DNA from: an uncultured Draconibacterium sp.
GTDB taxonomy: Bacteria > Bacteroidota > Bacteroidia > Bacteroidales > Prolixibacteraceae
Reading direction: 5' to 3'
DNA length: 64,000 nucleotides
NCBI RefSeq assembly: GCF_963675065.1
Contig: NZ_OY775905.1
Span: 1,500,501-1,564,500, forward strand
Under the pieces are notes generated by a model that was given only the letters and a program-made list of their open reading frames with translations, did not search any database and had not been told where the DNA came from. Shown piece by piece: positions 27,391-37,058 of the stretch; within the stretch, counting starts at the first letter, position 1, and every line of letters begins with the position of its first letter. The position numbers and the translations under genes are program-made.

Positions 27391-27401
27391 ATCACAAGAA
27401 T

Positions 27402-29780
27402 TTATTCATACCTCAGCGCTTCAACCGGATTTCTCGTAGCTGCCCTCCAGCTCTGCCAGCTAACAGTTAACAGTGCAATGCCCAAAGCCAGCACACCGGC
27501 CAGCGCAAATATCCACCAACTTAATGTGGTTTTGTAGGCGAAGTTATCGAGCCATTTATTCATAGCGTAGTAGGCAATGGGCGTGGCAATTACAAAAGCG
27601 ATGGCTACCCATTTTATAATATTATTATTTAGGATAATCATTACTTCCGAAATTTTGGCACCGTTAATTTTTCGAATACCGATTTCTTTCTTTCGTTGTA
27701 AAGCAGAAAAAGAGATTAGACCAAAAAGACCTAAGCAAGCAATAAATATGGCGATCAGGGTAAATATTTTAATCAATGAACTGAATTCTGTTTCAGCCTG
27801 ATAAAGTTCTTCAAAACGTTCGTCCAGAAAATGATATTCGAAAGGTACATCGGGAGAGAACTCCTTCCATGTGCTTTCAATTGTGGCAATTGTATTTTCC
27901 AAATCAATGCCCGATACTTTAATGTTAATGCAAGTATTCCATGGCAGATAGCAAAGCATTGATGGTTCAATTTCGTGGTGCAAAGAGCTGATATAAAAGT
28001 CCTTAATTACCCCTATAATTGTAATGTCATCTCCCAGAAAAGTTACGGTTGAGCCAATTGGATCTTCCAGTTCCATCTGCTTTACAAAACATTCATTTAC
28101 CAAAGCAGTGTTATTTAAATCATTTTTGATACTTTTTGAGAAATTTCGGCCTTCTAAAAGTTCAATTCCAAATGTTTCTATAAAATCAGGATCGACAGTT
28201 GTAGCTTTATAATTTTTGAATTCACCATTAACTTTATGCTTCGAACCAATATTCAGATGGCCAACAAAGGTTCCGTTTGAACGTGCTATATTTTGAATCG
28301 ATGGATTTGCCAGTAACGATTCTCTGAATGCCTGATATTGGTTACTTATACTGGCACCACCTGATAAGTAAATCAGGTGTTCTTTGTCGAATCCCAGATT
28401 TTTAGATTTTATATAGTTCGCTTGTTTCGAGAACGTTAAAACTGCTATTATTAGAAAAATTGAAACAACAAACTGAGTTGTGATCAATACATGTTTTAAC
28501 CTATTTCCTTTCGTTCCTTTGTTGAATTCATTTTTTACACTCTTTACAGGTTTAAGCTTTGTAAGAAACCAGGCAGGATATAATCCTGAAATGAATCCAA
28601 TCAGAATTAGTCCTCCAATCAGAAATACCAGTGCTTTAAATGTTTCACCAGGTGCAACCACGGATTTAAATCCGGTAAAGTTGAACAAATAGGGGTGAAT
28701 GAAAAGAACTATAATTACTGCAATTATACCAGCAATTGAAGTGATTAGTATTGACTCGGTTATAAATTGTTTGAACAAAGTACTTTTATCAGAACCGATT
28801 ATTTTTCGAATTCCTATTTCTTTTAAACGGGTGCTGGAAATGGCCAGCGATAAATTAATGTAGTTAATAATGGCTATTATTAAAATGACCAGTCCTATTA
28901 GTAATATCAGGTAAACTGAAGAGCGTTTGTTGCTACCTTGGAAATGTACCTCTTTTAGTGGAACAAAGTTTAATTTGTATTCCTCTGCACGCTGACTTCC
29001 TTTATCTACCTGCCAACGTTCAGCCATCAGATTTGTCCAGCATTCGGGTGTTTCATTATTGAGTTGATGTACTATTTCAGGTGAAGAAATTTTAAAATAG
29101 CTGCCAAATCCCCAGTTGACCCAATCTTCGCTAATATTTCCGTTTCGAATGTGGTGGTAAGTTATGGTTGACATTGAAATTATTCCATTGTATGGAATTG
29201 ATGAGTTGGTAGGTGAGTCCTCAATTACACCGCTTACGGTGAAAGTATATTTTGCACTGGGGTAGTCACTTAAATAGGTAATTTGTTTACCTGTTGGGTT
29301 TTCGTTGCCAAATATTTTTCGCGACAAACGCTCTGATAAGATGATTGAATTTGGAAATTTCAGACCATTTTGTGCATCACCATACAACATTTTAAAATCA
29401 AAAAAATCAAAGAAACTGCTGTCAGCAAAAATAAAATTCTCGGTTCTTATCGTTTCTTTTTCGTATTCTAAATACCCTTTATTTCCTCCACCAAACCATT
29501 CATCTACCCGAACAACATCTTCAATTCCGGCAATATTATCCTTTAAGAATAAAGCAACAGCCGGAGGTAAAGATCCATTATCGCCAAGATATACCTTGTA
29601 TATATTGTTCTGCTGTTTGTGAAAGCGATCGAAACTGAATTGATGATTTACGTATCTTGCTATTAGTATAAAAACAGCGATACCAATTGCAAGTCCGATA
29701 ATGTTTATCGAAGAATGAAGCTTATTGCGCCAAATGGTTCGCAGAATTATTTTATGATTTATATTTCTTAATGAGTTCAT
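27402..29780 (-). CDS. MacB/FtsX-type ABC permease P8
   Basis: 792 aa. The first coupling segment is RLKEIGIRKIIGS and the second RKKEIGIRKINGA; both are close to canonical, unlike many neighbours. The tail is of the TL/GVL class (KTTLSWWIFALAGVLALG), with WLDNF instead of WLENF. The stop is TAA and, as for other TAA genes, no ghost terminus follows. Periplasmic landmarks are FADSSFFDFFDF, NENPTGKQI and SPTNSSI. The start ATG is followed by a longer cytoplasmic lead (MNSLRNINHKIILRTIWRNK) than in most of the set; an internal start is possible but none is better supported. Confidence 0.93.
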   Translation of the reverse strand: MNSLRNINHKIILRTIWRNKLHSSINIIGLAIGIAVFILIARYVNHQFSFDRFHKQQNNIYKVYLGDNGSLPPAVALFLKDNIAGIEDVVRVDEWFGGGNKGYLEYEKETIRTENFIFADSSFFDFFDFKMLYGDAQNGLKFPNSIILSERLSRKIFGNENPTGKQITYLSDYPSAKYTFTVSGVIEDSPTNSSIPYNGIISMSTITYHHIRNGNISEDWVNWGFGSYFKISSPEIVHQLNNETPECWTNLMAERWQVDKGSQRAEEYKLNFVPLKEVHFQGSNKRSSVYLILLIGLVILIIAIINYINLSLAISSTRLKEIGIRKIIGSDKSTLFKQFITESILITSIAGIIAVIIVLFIHPYLFNFTGFKSVVAPGETFKALVFLIGGLILIGFISGLYPAWFLTKLKPVKSVKNEFNKGTKGNRLKHVLITTQFVVSIFLIIAVLTFSKQANYIKSKNLGFDKEHLIYLSGGASISNQYQAFRESLLANPSIQNIARSNGTFVGHLNIGSKHKVNGEFKNYKATTVDPDFIETFGIELLEGRNFSKSIKNDLNNTALVNECFVKQMELEDPIGSTVTFLGDDITIIGVIKDFYISSLHHEIEPSMLCYLPWNTCINIKVSGIDLENTIATIESTWKEFSPDVPFEYHFLDERFEELYQAETEFSSLIKIFTLIAIFIACLGLFGLISFSALQRKKEIGIRKINGAKISEVMIILNNNIIKWVAIAFVIATPIAYYAMNKWLDNFAYKTTLSWWIFALAGVLALGIALLTVSWQSWRAATRNPVEALRYE

Positions 29781-29820
29781 TTTATTAGCTTAAATATTTG
29801 ATTTATTTCTTCTTGTTTAA

Positions 29821-29873
29821 CTATTCATACCTCAGCGCCTCCATCCCGACACCTTTAGCTATCGGGGATTTTG
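29821..29873 (-). repeat. Variant type-1 ghost terminus downstream of P9 (53 nt)
   Basis: After the P9 TGA the bases read CAAAATCCC (QNP), a hairpin CCCGATAGCTAAAGGTGTCGGG, then MEALRYE-TAG in a shifted frame. It has the same plan as the 48-nt ghosts with a longer hairpin loop. Confidence 0.65.
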
Positions 29874-32246
29874 TCACTCATACCTGAGTGCCTCAACCGG
29901 GTTTCGTGTAGCAGCCCTCCAGCTTTGCCAACTAACGGTTAGCAGTGCAATTCCCAACGCCAACACCCCGGCCAACGCAAAAATCCACCAACTTAAAGTG
30001 GTTTTGTACGCAAAGTTTTCGAGCCATTTATTCATGGCGTAATAAGCTATGGGTGTTGCGATAAAAAAGGCAATCACAATCCACTTTATAAAGTCTTTGT
30101 TGAGCATCGTAAGTATATCGGATATTTTCGCTCCGTTTACTTTTCGGATGCCGATTTCTTTGGTTTTATTTTCAGTTATAAAATAAACCATAGCCAACAG
30201 GCCCATGCTGGTTAACAAAACCGAAAGAATTGAAAACCAGCTTAGGATTTTCTGTGTCCTGATTTCACTTTTGTACAGCCCATTATAAGTCTCATCCAAA
30301 AATTGAAATTCAAAAGGAATCGTCGCATTATACGCTGTGCAATAATCTCTTATTGATTGGATTGCAGCTTCGTAATTGCCCGAAATTCTATACAGGATTA
30401 CACCATTATCAGTGTAAAAATTCGCTTTGGTATATAGGCAGGGTTTTACTTCCTGGGCCAAAGATTTTGTATTGATGTCTTTTATTACGCCAGTTATGTT
30501 TAAATATCTATCCTGATTGTAACTAAAAACAGTTTGTCCGGTATAAGGAGGCTTAAGTTGTAATTGTCTGGCAGCAGTTTCATTGATTACGCAGTTCAGG
30601 ATAACTTCATTCGAGTAATTAAAATCCTGCTCCCCTTCTAAAAAGTCAATCTTCATTACATCGAAATAGTCTTCGCTTACTCCAACCATTTCACTGTGTA
30701 CTAACTTATCGGGATTCTTGCTGGTGTAAATATTTCCACCGACTTCAAAAACATTGGGTAAACTGCTTTGGGCAACAATCCCCTCAATATTTGAATCTTT
30801 TAAAAGTTGCTCCTTCAATAGCCTTAGATTTTGAATATTGTTGAATTCGCCCACGGAATGCACATAAACTATATTTTCTTTATCAAATCCTAATTGTTTT
30901 GTTCTAAAAAGACTAACCTGCTTTTGCATCACAATAACTGAAACTATCAGGATGGTTGCAATTACGAATTGCAGGACAACCAGTCCTTGCTGAGTACTGC
31001 TTTTTTTCCCGGCAAGTTTCGAGTAACCTGCTTTCAGAACTGTGCCAGGATTGAACCTTGTAAGATAAATCCCGGGAAATACACCCGCTAATAACAGCGT
31101 GAGCACAACCAGGAATGCACTAATCAATAAAAAGTTGAGCCTTAAAAATTGAATCTCAAGATGAGTATCAAATAAGCGATTAAAGTAAGGTAAGGAAAGT
31201 TTTGCTACGACAACAGAGATCAAAAAAGATACAACTACGAATATTAGTACTCCAAACATAAATTCTTTGATTATCATTTGCCTGGTTGCTCCAGCTACTA
31301 TTTTCACACCGATTGAACGGGTACGTTTCAGAGAGGTAGAAATAAACATGTTTGTGAAGTTCACGCATGCAATTAATAAAATCAAAAAGGAAACCGAAAC
31401 GAGTACATATACATTTTGAATGTTCCCTTTTATTGCAGTGTCGTGTGTAATAGTATTATCGAAATGGATTTTACTTAATGGCTGAAGTTTGATAGAAACA
31501 TTAAATTGTTTCCAGATATTATTTTTCTCATGAACCATTTTAGTGAGTTTATTTTCGATCTCTGCATTGTTAATACCATTTCTAAACAACAGGTACTGAA
31601 TACAATTATCGCTGCCCCATTGGTTTTGTTGCCATGATTCAGGAAGGTTTAAAACAGGAATAAGATAATGAAAACGAAGATGTGAATTCTCCGGTACATT
31701 TTTTATGACCGCACTTACCGTGTAATTGTGATTGCTAATATCAATAATCTTACCTATTGGATTATCATTCCCAAAACATTTCTCAGCAAGATATTCGTCA
31801 ATAACCACTAAATCTCTTCGGTGTAGGGATTTTGATAAATTGCCAATTTTTGACATCAATGAAAAAACGGAAAAAAATGTTGAATCGGCAGCAAATCCTT
31901 CATCAATGTAGAATTGATTTTCACCTACTTTAAAAGGTGCTCTGGATTGTTTTCTGATTCGGGTAAAGTTTTTAACTTCCGGCATTACTGCCAATGCCCC
32001 AGGCCCTATCCCTTGTGGTGAATAACATGCGTTAATTTCCTCTTTATTTACTTCCCCGGCAAAAATTACCCGGTAAATGTTTTCCTTATTTTTATAAAAG
32101 CTATCAAAACTAAATTCATAGGTTACCCATGACAGAAGAATAATGGTACAAGCAAGACCAATACTTAAGCCAAGAACATTAAACACACTTATTTTTTTGT
32201 TTTTCAAAGCGTTTCTGTAAGCGGTTTTAAAGTTGTATCCAATCAT
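29874..32246 (-). CDS. MacB/FtsX-type ABC permease P9
   Basis: 790 aa. The first coupling segment is degenerate (RTRSIGVKIVAGA, near residue 308); the second is TKEIGIRKVNGA at about residue 695, leaving 96 residues to the end. The tail matches the TL/GVL class exactly. The stop is TGA with a 53-nt ghost behind it. The second periplasmic domain is shorter on conserved landmarks than most and contains several tyrosines (LKPPYTGQTVFSYNQDRYLN). P10 lies 19 bases upstream, so P11-P10-P9 form a tightly packed block with 18-19 base spacers and no ghosts between them. Confidence 0.93.
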   Translation of the reverse strand: MIGYNFKTAYRNALKNKKISVFNVLGLSIGLACTIILLSWVTYEFSFDSFYKNKENIYRVIFAGEVNKEEINACYSPQGIGPGALAVMPEVKNFTRIRKQSRAPFKVGENQFYIDEGFAADSTFFSVFSLMSKIGNLSKSLHRRDLVVIDEYLAEKCFGNDNPIGKIIDISNHNYTVSAVIKNVPENSHLRFHYLIPVLNLPESWQQNQWGSDNCIQYLLFRNGINNAEIENKLTKMVHEKNNIWKQFNVSIKLQPLSKIHFDNTITHDTAIKGNIQNVYVLVSVSFLILLIACVNFTNMFISTSLKRTRSIGVKIVAGATRQMIIKEFMFGVLIFVVVSFLISVVVAKLSLPYFNRLFDTHLEIQFLRLNFLLISAFLVVLTLLLAGVFPGIYLTRFNPGTVLKAGYSKLAGKKSSTQQGLVVLQFVIATILIVSVIVMQKQVSLFRTKQLGFDKENIVYVHSVGEFNNIQNLRLLKEQLLKDSNIEGIVAQSSLPNVFEVGGNIYTSKNPDKLVHSEMVGVSEDYFDVMKIDFLEGEQDFNYSNEVILNCVINETAARQLQLKPPYTGQTVFSYNQDRYLNITGVIKDINTKSLAQEVKPCLYTKANFYTDNGVILYRISGNYEAAIQSIRDYCTAYNATIPFEFQFLDETYNGLYKSEIRTQKILSWFSILSVLLTSMGLLAMVYFITENKTKEIGIRKVNGAKISDILTMLNKDFIKWIVIAFFIATPIAYYAMNKWLENFAYKTTLSWWIFALAGVLALGIALLTVSWQSWRAATRNPVEALRYE

Positions 32247-32265
32247 TTTCGTTTGTTTTTAATTT

Positions 32266-34653
32266 TCACTCATAGCGTAAAGCCTCCACCGGATTCCTCG
32301 TTGCAGCCCGCCAACTTTGCCAACTCACTGTTAACAAGGCAATTCCCAGCGCCAGCAAACCGGCCAAAGCAAAAATCCACCAGCTTAGGTTGGTTCTATA
32401 GGCAAAGTTTTCGAGCCATTTGCTCATGGCGTAGTATGCAATGGGCGTGGCAATTACAAAGGCAATAACCACCCTTTTTACAAAGTCTTTGTTTAATAGC
32501 ATCATTACTTCTGAAACTTTGGCGCCGTTTACTTTTCTGATACCAATTTCCTTGGTTCGCTTTTGCATGGCCAAAATTGAAAGAGCAAGCAAGCCCATGC
32601 AGGCGATCAGAATTCCAATGCCTGCAAATACATTTAAACTGGCAGTCAGGTTACTTTCCGATTCGTACATTTGGTTGAGTTGATCGTTTACAAAACTATA
32701 TTCAAAAGGATATTCAGGCACAAATTTTTCCCACACTGTTTTTATTTGATCCGACACTGCCGGTACTCCGGGATTCATTCTTACAATAATTTCATTGTAG
32801 TAAAACGGATTCATATTAAAACACATGGGAGTTATTTCACTGTGCAGCGATTTGAAGTTGAAATTTTCCACAATGCCAACAATCGTACCTTCCTGGTAAG
32901 CATAAAATGTTTTACCTATAGGATTATCAATCCCCATCTCATCAGCCGCTTTTTGGTTGATCACATAGGCACATTTTCTTTGGGTGCCGTAATCAACCAG
33001 GTCGTTTTTGAAGTCGCGATTAAATCCACGCCCCTCCACCATTTTAACACCTAGCGTTTCAAAATAATCGTAATAAACCGAGTTCCATTGCATGCTAACA
33101 GTTTCTCCTTCAGGCATTCCATCACAACGAAAACCATCGGCTGATGTTTGTACATCCGACGGCGAAGAAAAAGCGAGTGTTGCATTTTTTATCCCCCGCA
33201 ATTTTTTTAGTTCCTGTGCAAAAACATCAAATTTATTCCCGTTTAATCCGTCGTCAACCGACATATTCAAAGGAATGGTTATTAATTCCTCCCTGGCGAA
33301 TCCCGGGCTGTGTTTTTCCAGAAAATGAACCTGTTTATAAAATAAAGTAGTTACCGCCAACAGCACCACACTGATGGTAAATTGTCCAACGATAAGGACA
33401 TTTACCATTTTGGGTTGTTTGTGCAGCGATTGTTGATCTGCCTTAAAAATACGTACTGTTCTTTGTCTCGAAATTATTACGGCAGGAATAATCGAAGTTA
33501 AAATTGCAAAAACAAAAATTACTCCTGTCAAAAAGAGTAAAAGTGTAAAATCAAATTCTTTTACAGCTGGAAGGTATGAAAACCTGACTGTAAGAATAGA
33601 ATTATACAGATAAACTAAAATTAGTGAAATCGCCACGCTTATTGAGATATAAGATAATATCTCGCGAATTTGATCGCCGAAAATAATTGATTTTGAGGCC
33701 CCGCAAACTTTTTTGACTCCCGTATTAATAGCTCGTTGCGATGCGGTTCCAATGTGGAGCAGAAAAAAATTTACTGCCGACATGGAAAGTATAATCAAGG
33801 CAACAATGGCCAAAAGATAAAGGTAACTTTTGTTTGCCTGCGGCACCGATTCCCAGCCGGTTTGCATTTCGGTGTGTAACTTTTTTAAGGGTTGTAACAC
33901 CAGTTTTTCGGGATTTTCTTCCACATGTGTCGTTGGGTAATCTGATATTTTTGTTGAAATAGCTTCCTCATCAATCTGGTTTTCGGCCAGGATAAATGTA
34001 TGAATGTCGGATGGATAATTCCATGAAGGTTCGATCCAAACCTGGGTTAGTTTTGAAATACTTTCCAGGGGTAAAAGGATATCGCCACGAAAATTGGAAT
34101 TCCTCGGAAAATCACTAAAAACCCCCTGAACTGTAAATAATCTGTCTTTGCCGATTTTTATCTGTTCGCCCACCGGGTCCTTTTCACCAAAATATTTTTT
34201 GGCTGCACTTCCCGATAAAACAATAGAATTTGGCGAACTCAGACAATTTGCCGCATCGCCTTTTTCCAAAGGAAATGAAAACAGCGAGAAAAAGTTTGGA
34301 TCGGCAAAAATGGTTCGATTCTCATTAAACATTTTATCTCCTGCAGTGAGCGCCAGGTAGCCCCAGTAAAAACTGGTGCGTGTAGCGTCCTTAATTTCCG
34401 GAAAACCTGATTTTAGGCTTTGCGCTAACGGCCCGTAAGTTGCTGCTCCCGACAATTCATTTTTATCATTTTGAGTTAAAACACGGTACACCCGACTGGA
34501 ATTTTCATATTGAGAATCATAGGTAAATTCCTGATAAACATGGCCCAAAACAATAATTGCTACTGCCAAACCTATTGCCATCGACAAGATATTCAGCAGG
34601 TTCAATCTACTGTTTTTTCTGAATCCGCGCAGGATGATTTTTAGTGTTTTCAT
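32266..34653 (-). CDS. MacB/FtsX-type ABC permease P10
   Basis: 795 aa. The first coupling segment has lost the acidic core (RAINTGVKKVCGA); the second is RTKEIGIRKVNGA. The tail is of the NL/GLL class with one change (FAYRTNLSWW). The stop is TGA, yet no ghost follows because the gap to P9 is only 19 bases; it is the single exception to the TGA/type-1 pairing. The first FtsX region contains MSAVNFFLLHIGTASQRA in place of the usual INYINL motif. The periplasmic domain has FADPNFFSLFSF and FPRNSNF. Confidence 0.93.
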   Translation of the reverse strand: MKTLKIILRGFRKNSRLNLLNILSMAIGLAVAIIVLGHVYQEFTYDSQYENSSRVYRVLTQNDKNELSGAATYGPLAQSLKSGFPEIKDATRTSFYWGYLALTAGDKMFNENRTIFADPNFFSLFSFPLEKGDAANCLSSPNSIVLSGSAAKKYFGEKDPVGEQIKIGKDRLFTVQGVFSDFPRNSNFRGDILLPLESISKLTQVWIEPSWNYPSDIHTFILAENQIDEEAISTKISDYPTTHVEENPEKLVLQPLKKLHTEMQTGWESVPQANKSYLYLLAIVALIILSMSAVNFFLLHIGTASQRAINTGVKKVCGASKSIIFGDQIREILSYISISVAISLILVYLYNSILTVRFSYLPAVKEFDFTLLLFLTGVIFVFAILTSIIPAVIISRQRTVRIFKADQQSLHKQPKMVNVLIVGQFTISVVLLAVTTLFYKQVHFLEKHSPGFAREELITIPLNMSVDDGLNGNKFDVFAQELKKLRGIKNATLAFSSPSDVQTSADGFRCDGMPEGETVSMQWNSVYYDYFETLGVKMVEGRGFNRDFKNDLVDYGTQRKCAYVINQKAADEMGIDNPIGKTFYAYQEGTIVGIVENFNFKSLHSEITPMCFNMNPFYYNEIIVRMNPGVPAVSDQIKTVWEKFVPEYPFEYSFVNDQLNQMYESESNLTASLNVFAGIGILIACMGLLALSILAMQKRTKEIGIRKVNGAKVSEVMMLLNKDFVKRVVIAFVIATPIAYYAMSKWLENFAYRTNLSWWIFALAGLLALGIALLTVSWQSWRAATRNPVEALRYE

Positions 34654-34671
34654 TTTTTTTGTCTTTTAGGT

Positions 34672-36993
34672 TTATTCATACCTCAGCGCCTCAACCGGAT
34701 TTCGTGTAGCAGCCCTCCAACTTTGCCAACTCACCGTCAGTAAGGCAATACCCAACGCCAGTAACCCGGCCAGCGCAAAAATCCACCAACTTAAATTGGT
34801 TTTGTAGGCGAAGTTCTCGAGCCATTTGTGCATGGCATACCAGGCAATTGGGCAGGCAATTACAAAGGCTATGGCTACCCATTTTATAAAGTCTTTATTC
34901 AACATTGAAAGGATTTCCGAAACTTTTGCGCCATTTACTTTGCGTATGCCGATTTCTTTTACCCGGTTTTCTACCATATTTAATACCAGTCCCAAAAGGC
35001 CAAGGCAGCATAAAAATATGGCCAATCCCGCAATGATACTGATGGAAACTGCCAGCCTTTGTTCCCTTTGGTATTGCTGCGCTATTAAATCGTCGTAAAA
35101 CTGATAATTGAAAGGATATTCAGGGAAAAACTCTTTCCACGATTTTTCGACAGAGGATAAAGTTTGAGGAATGTTGACTCCATCTACCCGAAATGTTACG
35201 TTGGTAATGTAATCGCCAACCGGCCGAAACATTACTCCGCTTAGCTTCTCGTGCATCGATTGGCTATTAAAATCAGCCATCACTCCAATAATAAGGGCGC
35301 TACCAATTTTTTCATTAAGCGGCTTTTCAAAACCACATTCTTTGGCTAGTTGCTCAGTTATAATGCAAACATTTTTATCCGACTCAAAAAATGATCTGCC
35401 CTCCACCAGGTGCATATCCATAACACTAAAGAAAGAAGCATCGCAACTAATGTCGTTGTATTTCACGTCGTGTCCGTTAACCTCTTGATCACTGTATGAA
35501 TGAATACCCAAAGGCACTCCATCCGATAAACTCAATTTCAGGATATTCGGATTTTTCAATAACTCGCCGGCATACGTTTTTATAGTCTGCGGATTTTTCA
35601 CTGAATAATGAATGTCCTGTTTTATCAAATAAGTGGTGTCAAATCCGGGATTTCTGCTCTTCATGTAATCAATTTGTTTAAAAACCATCAGAACAGAAGC
35701 AATTAACGCAACAGCCGCTGCAAACTGAAAAATGAGCAGGATTCGAGAAAAAGAGCTGAGTCGTATTTTCCCGGCGACCTTGCCCTGAAAAAGGCTGATT
35801 GGGTTGATGCCGGAAAATAACCAGGCCGGATATAAACCGATGAGGAGAAAAAGAAGAACGATAACACCAATAAACGGAATTAAATACGAGAGATCGGATA
35901 GAATTTCGAGTCTGATTTCAGAACCGATGAATTGATTAAAAGAGGGCAACAAACTAAGGGATAACATTAGTGCAATACCAAAAGACAACATGAGCACCAG
36001 CCCACCTGACAAGGCATATTGTTTGAACATATTATTCCGATGAGCTCCATTAACCTTAAGAATACTAACGGTTTTCGACTCCACGTTCAGTTTCGATAAA
36101 CTCAAATTGATATAGTTTATCCCGGCAATAACTATAACAATTAGAGTAATAGATAGCAACAGCCAAAGCAATGGTTTATTTATATGACTAACACCGGCAT
36201 CACGATAGGTGTTGTTGAAAAAGATGTCGGAAAGAGGCTGCATTTCGATGTTTGGCGTGAAACTATACCATGGGAAATTGTAGGTCGATTTTATCTGAGC
36301 ATCAACACTTGCAGGATCTGCCTTTTTATTCAACAGCAAATAATAGCTAAACAGCTTCACTTTAAACTTTCCGTTCTGATTCCAAAAATTACCGCCACTC
36401 CAAGGCAAATTTTCAGTATAAAGCGAAACGATTGCATCGGATTTGAAATGTGATTTGTGTTTTATATCTGCAACCACTCCCGTAACATAGGCGGTGGTAC
36501 TCATGTTAATGTTAACCGGTTTCCCGAGCGGATCTTCCTTCCCGAACAGTTTCTCTGAAAGCGATTTTGTCAATACTATCTTATTGGGTGCATTTAAAAG
36601 GTCCTGCTTCGAACCCGACAAAATGGTATAATCAAACAGTTCAAAAAAGGTTGAATCGGCAACAACCAGGTTGTCGATTTTTTGAACAATATCTTCCGCA
36701 GTTAACATCGAACCATAAATGTTCACCCGGCAAGATTTGTCTATTCCCGACACACTGCTATTTAAGGTGTTATAATATTGTTCGTCAAGTCTTACCTGGT
36801 TTTTAGGCGTATTAACCAGCCTGTAAATATGGTTGTAATTACTTTGATATTTATCGGAACTAATTTCATAAGCATAGTATGCCGAGCTAAGAACAACCAA
36901 TGCCAGGCACACGGAAAGGCTGACGACAGAAAAAATTAAGAATCTTTTTTGTCTTATAAGAACACGCACAACTAGTTTTAACAGGTTTTTCAT
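34672..36993 (-). CDS. MacB/FtsX-type ABC permease P11
   Basis: At 773 aa this is the shortest permease. The first coupling segment is replaced by VESKTVSILKVNGA, keeping only the basic/Gly part; the second is RVKEIGIRKVNGA. The TM6-TM7 link reads IACPIAWYAMHKWLENF, shared nearly word for word with P12. The tail is of the NL/GLL class; TAA stop; no ghost. Two small losses in the first periplasmic domain account for the short length: the ADSTFFELFDY landmark comes early, and HKSHF replaces PxNSxF. The 65-base gap to P12 upstream contains the P12 type-1 ghost. Confidence 0.93.
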   Translation of the reverse strand: MKNLLKLVVRVLIRQKRFLIFSVVSLSVCLALVVLSSAYYAYEISSDKYQSNYNHIYRLVNTPKNQVRLDEQYYNTLNSSVSGIDKSCRVNIYGSMLTAEDIVQKIDNLVVADSTFFELFDYTILSGSKQDLLNAPNKIVLTKSLSEKLFGKEDPLGKPVNINMSTTAYVTGVVADIKHKSHFKSDAIVSLYTENLPWSGGNFWNQNGKFKVKLFSYYLLLNKKADPASVDAQIKSTYNFPWYSFTPNIEMQPLSDIFFNNTYRDAGVSHINKPLLWLLLSITLIVIVIAGINYINLSLSKLNVESKTVSILKVNGAHRNNMFKQYALSGGLVLMLSFGIALMLSLSLLPSFNQFIGSEIRLEILSDLSYLIPFIGVIVLLFLLIGLYPAWLFSGINPISLFQGKVAGKIRLSSFSRILLIFQFAAAVALIASVLMVFKQIDYMKSRNPGFDTTYLIKQDIHYSVKNPQTIKTYAGELLKNPNILKLSLSDGVPLGIHSYSDQEVNGHDVKYNDISCDASFFSVMDMHLVEGRSFFESDKNVCIITEQLAKECGFEKPLNEKIGSALIIGVMADFNSQSMHEKLSGVMFRPVGDYITNVTFRVDGVNIPQTLSSVEKSWKEFFPEYPFNYQFYDDLIAQQYQREQRLAVSISIIAGLAIFLCCLGLLGLVLNMVENRVKEIGIRKVNGAKVSEILSMLNKDFIKWVAIAFVIACPIAWYAMHKWLENFAYKTNLSWWIFALAGLLALGIALLTVSWQSWRAATRNPVEALRYE

Positions 36994-37010
36994 AGTTAGT
37001 GAATTTGCTT

Positions 37011-37058
37011 TTACTCATATATTACAACTTCCACCCCGACGATTCCCTCGGGATTTCG
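37011..37058 (-). repeat. Type-1 ghost terminus downstream of P12 (48 nt, in frame)
   Basis: TGA of P12 is followed in frame by RNPEGIVGVEVVIYE-TAA. It has the same 48-nt length and hairpin position as the ghosts behind P6 and P14, with three changes in the LRYE part. Confidence 0.78.
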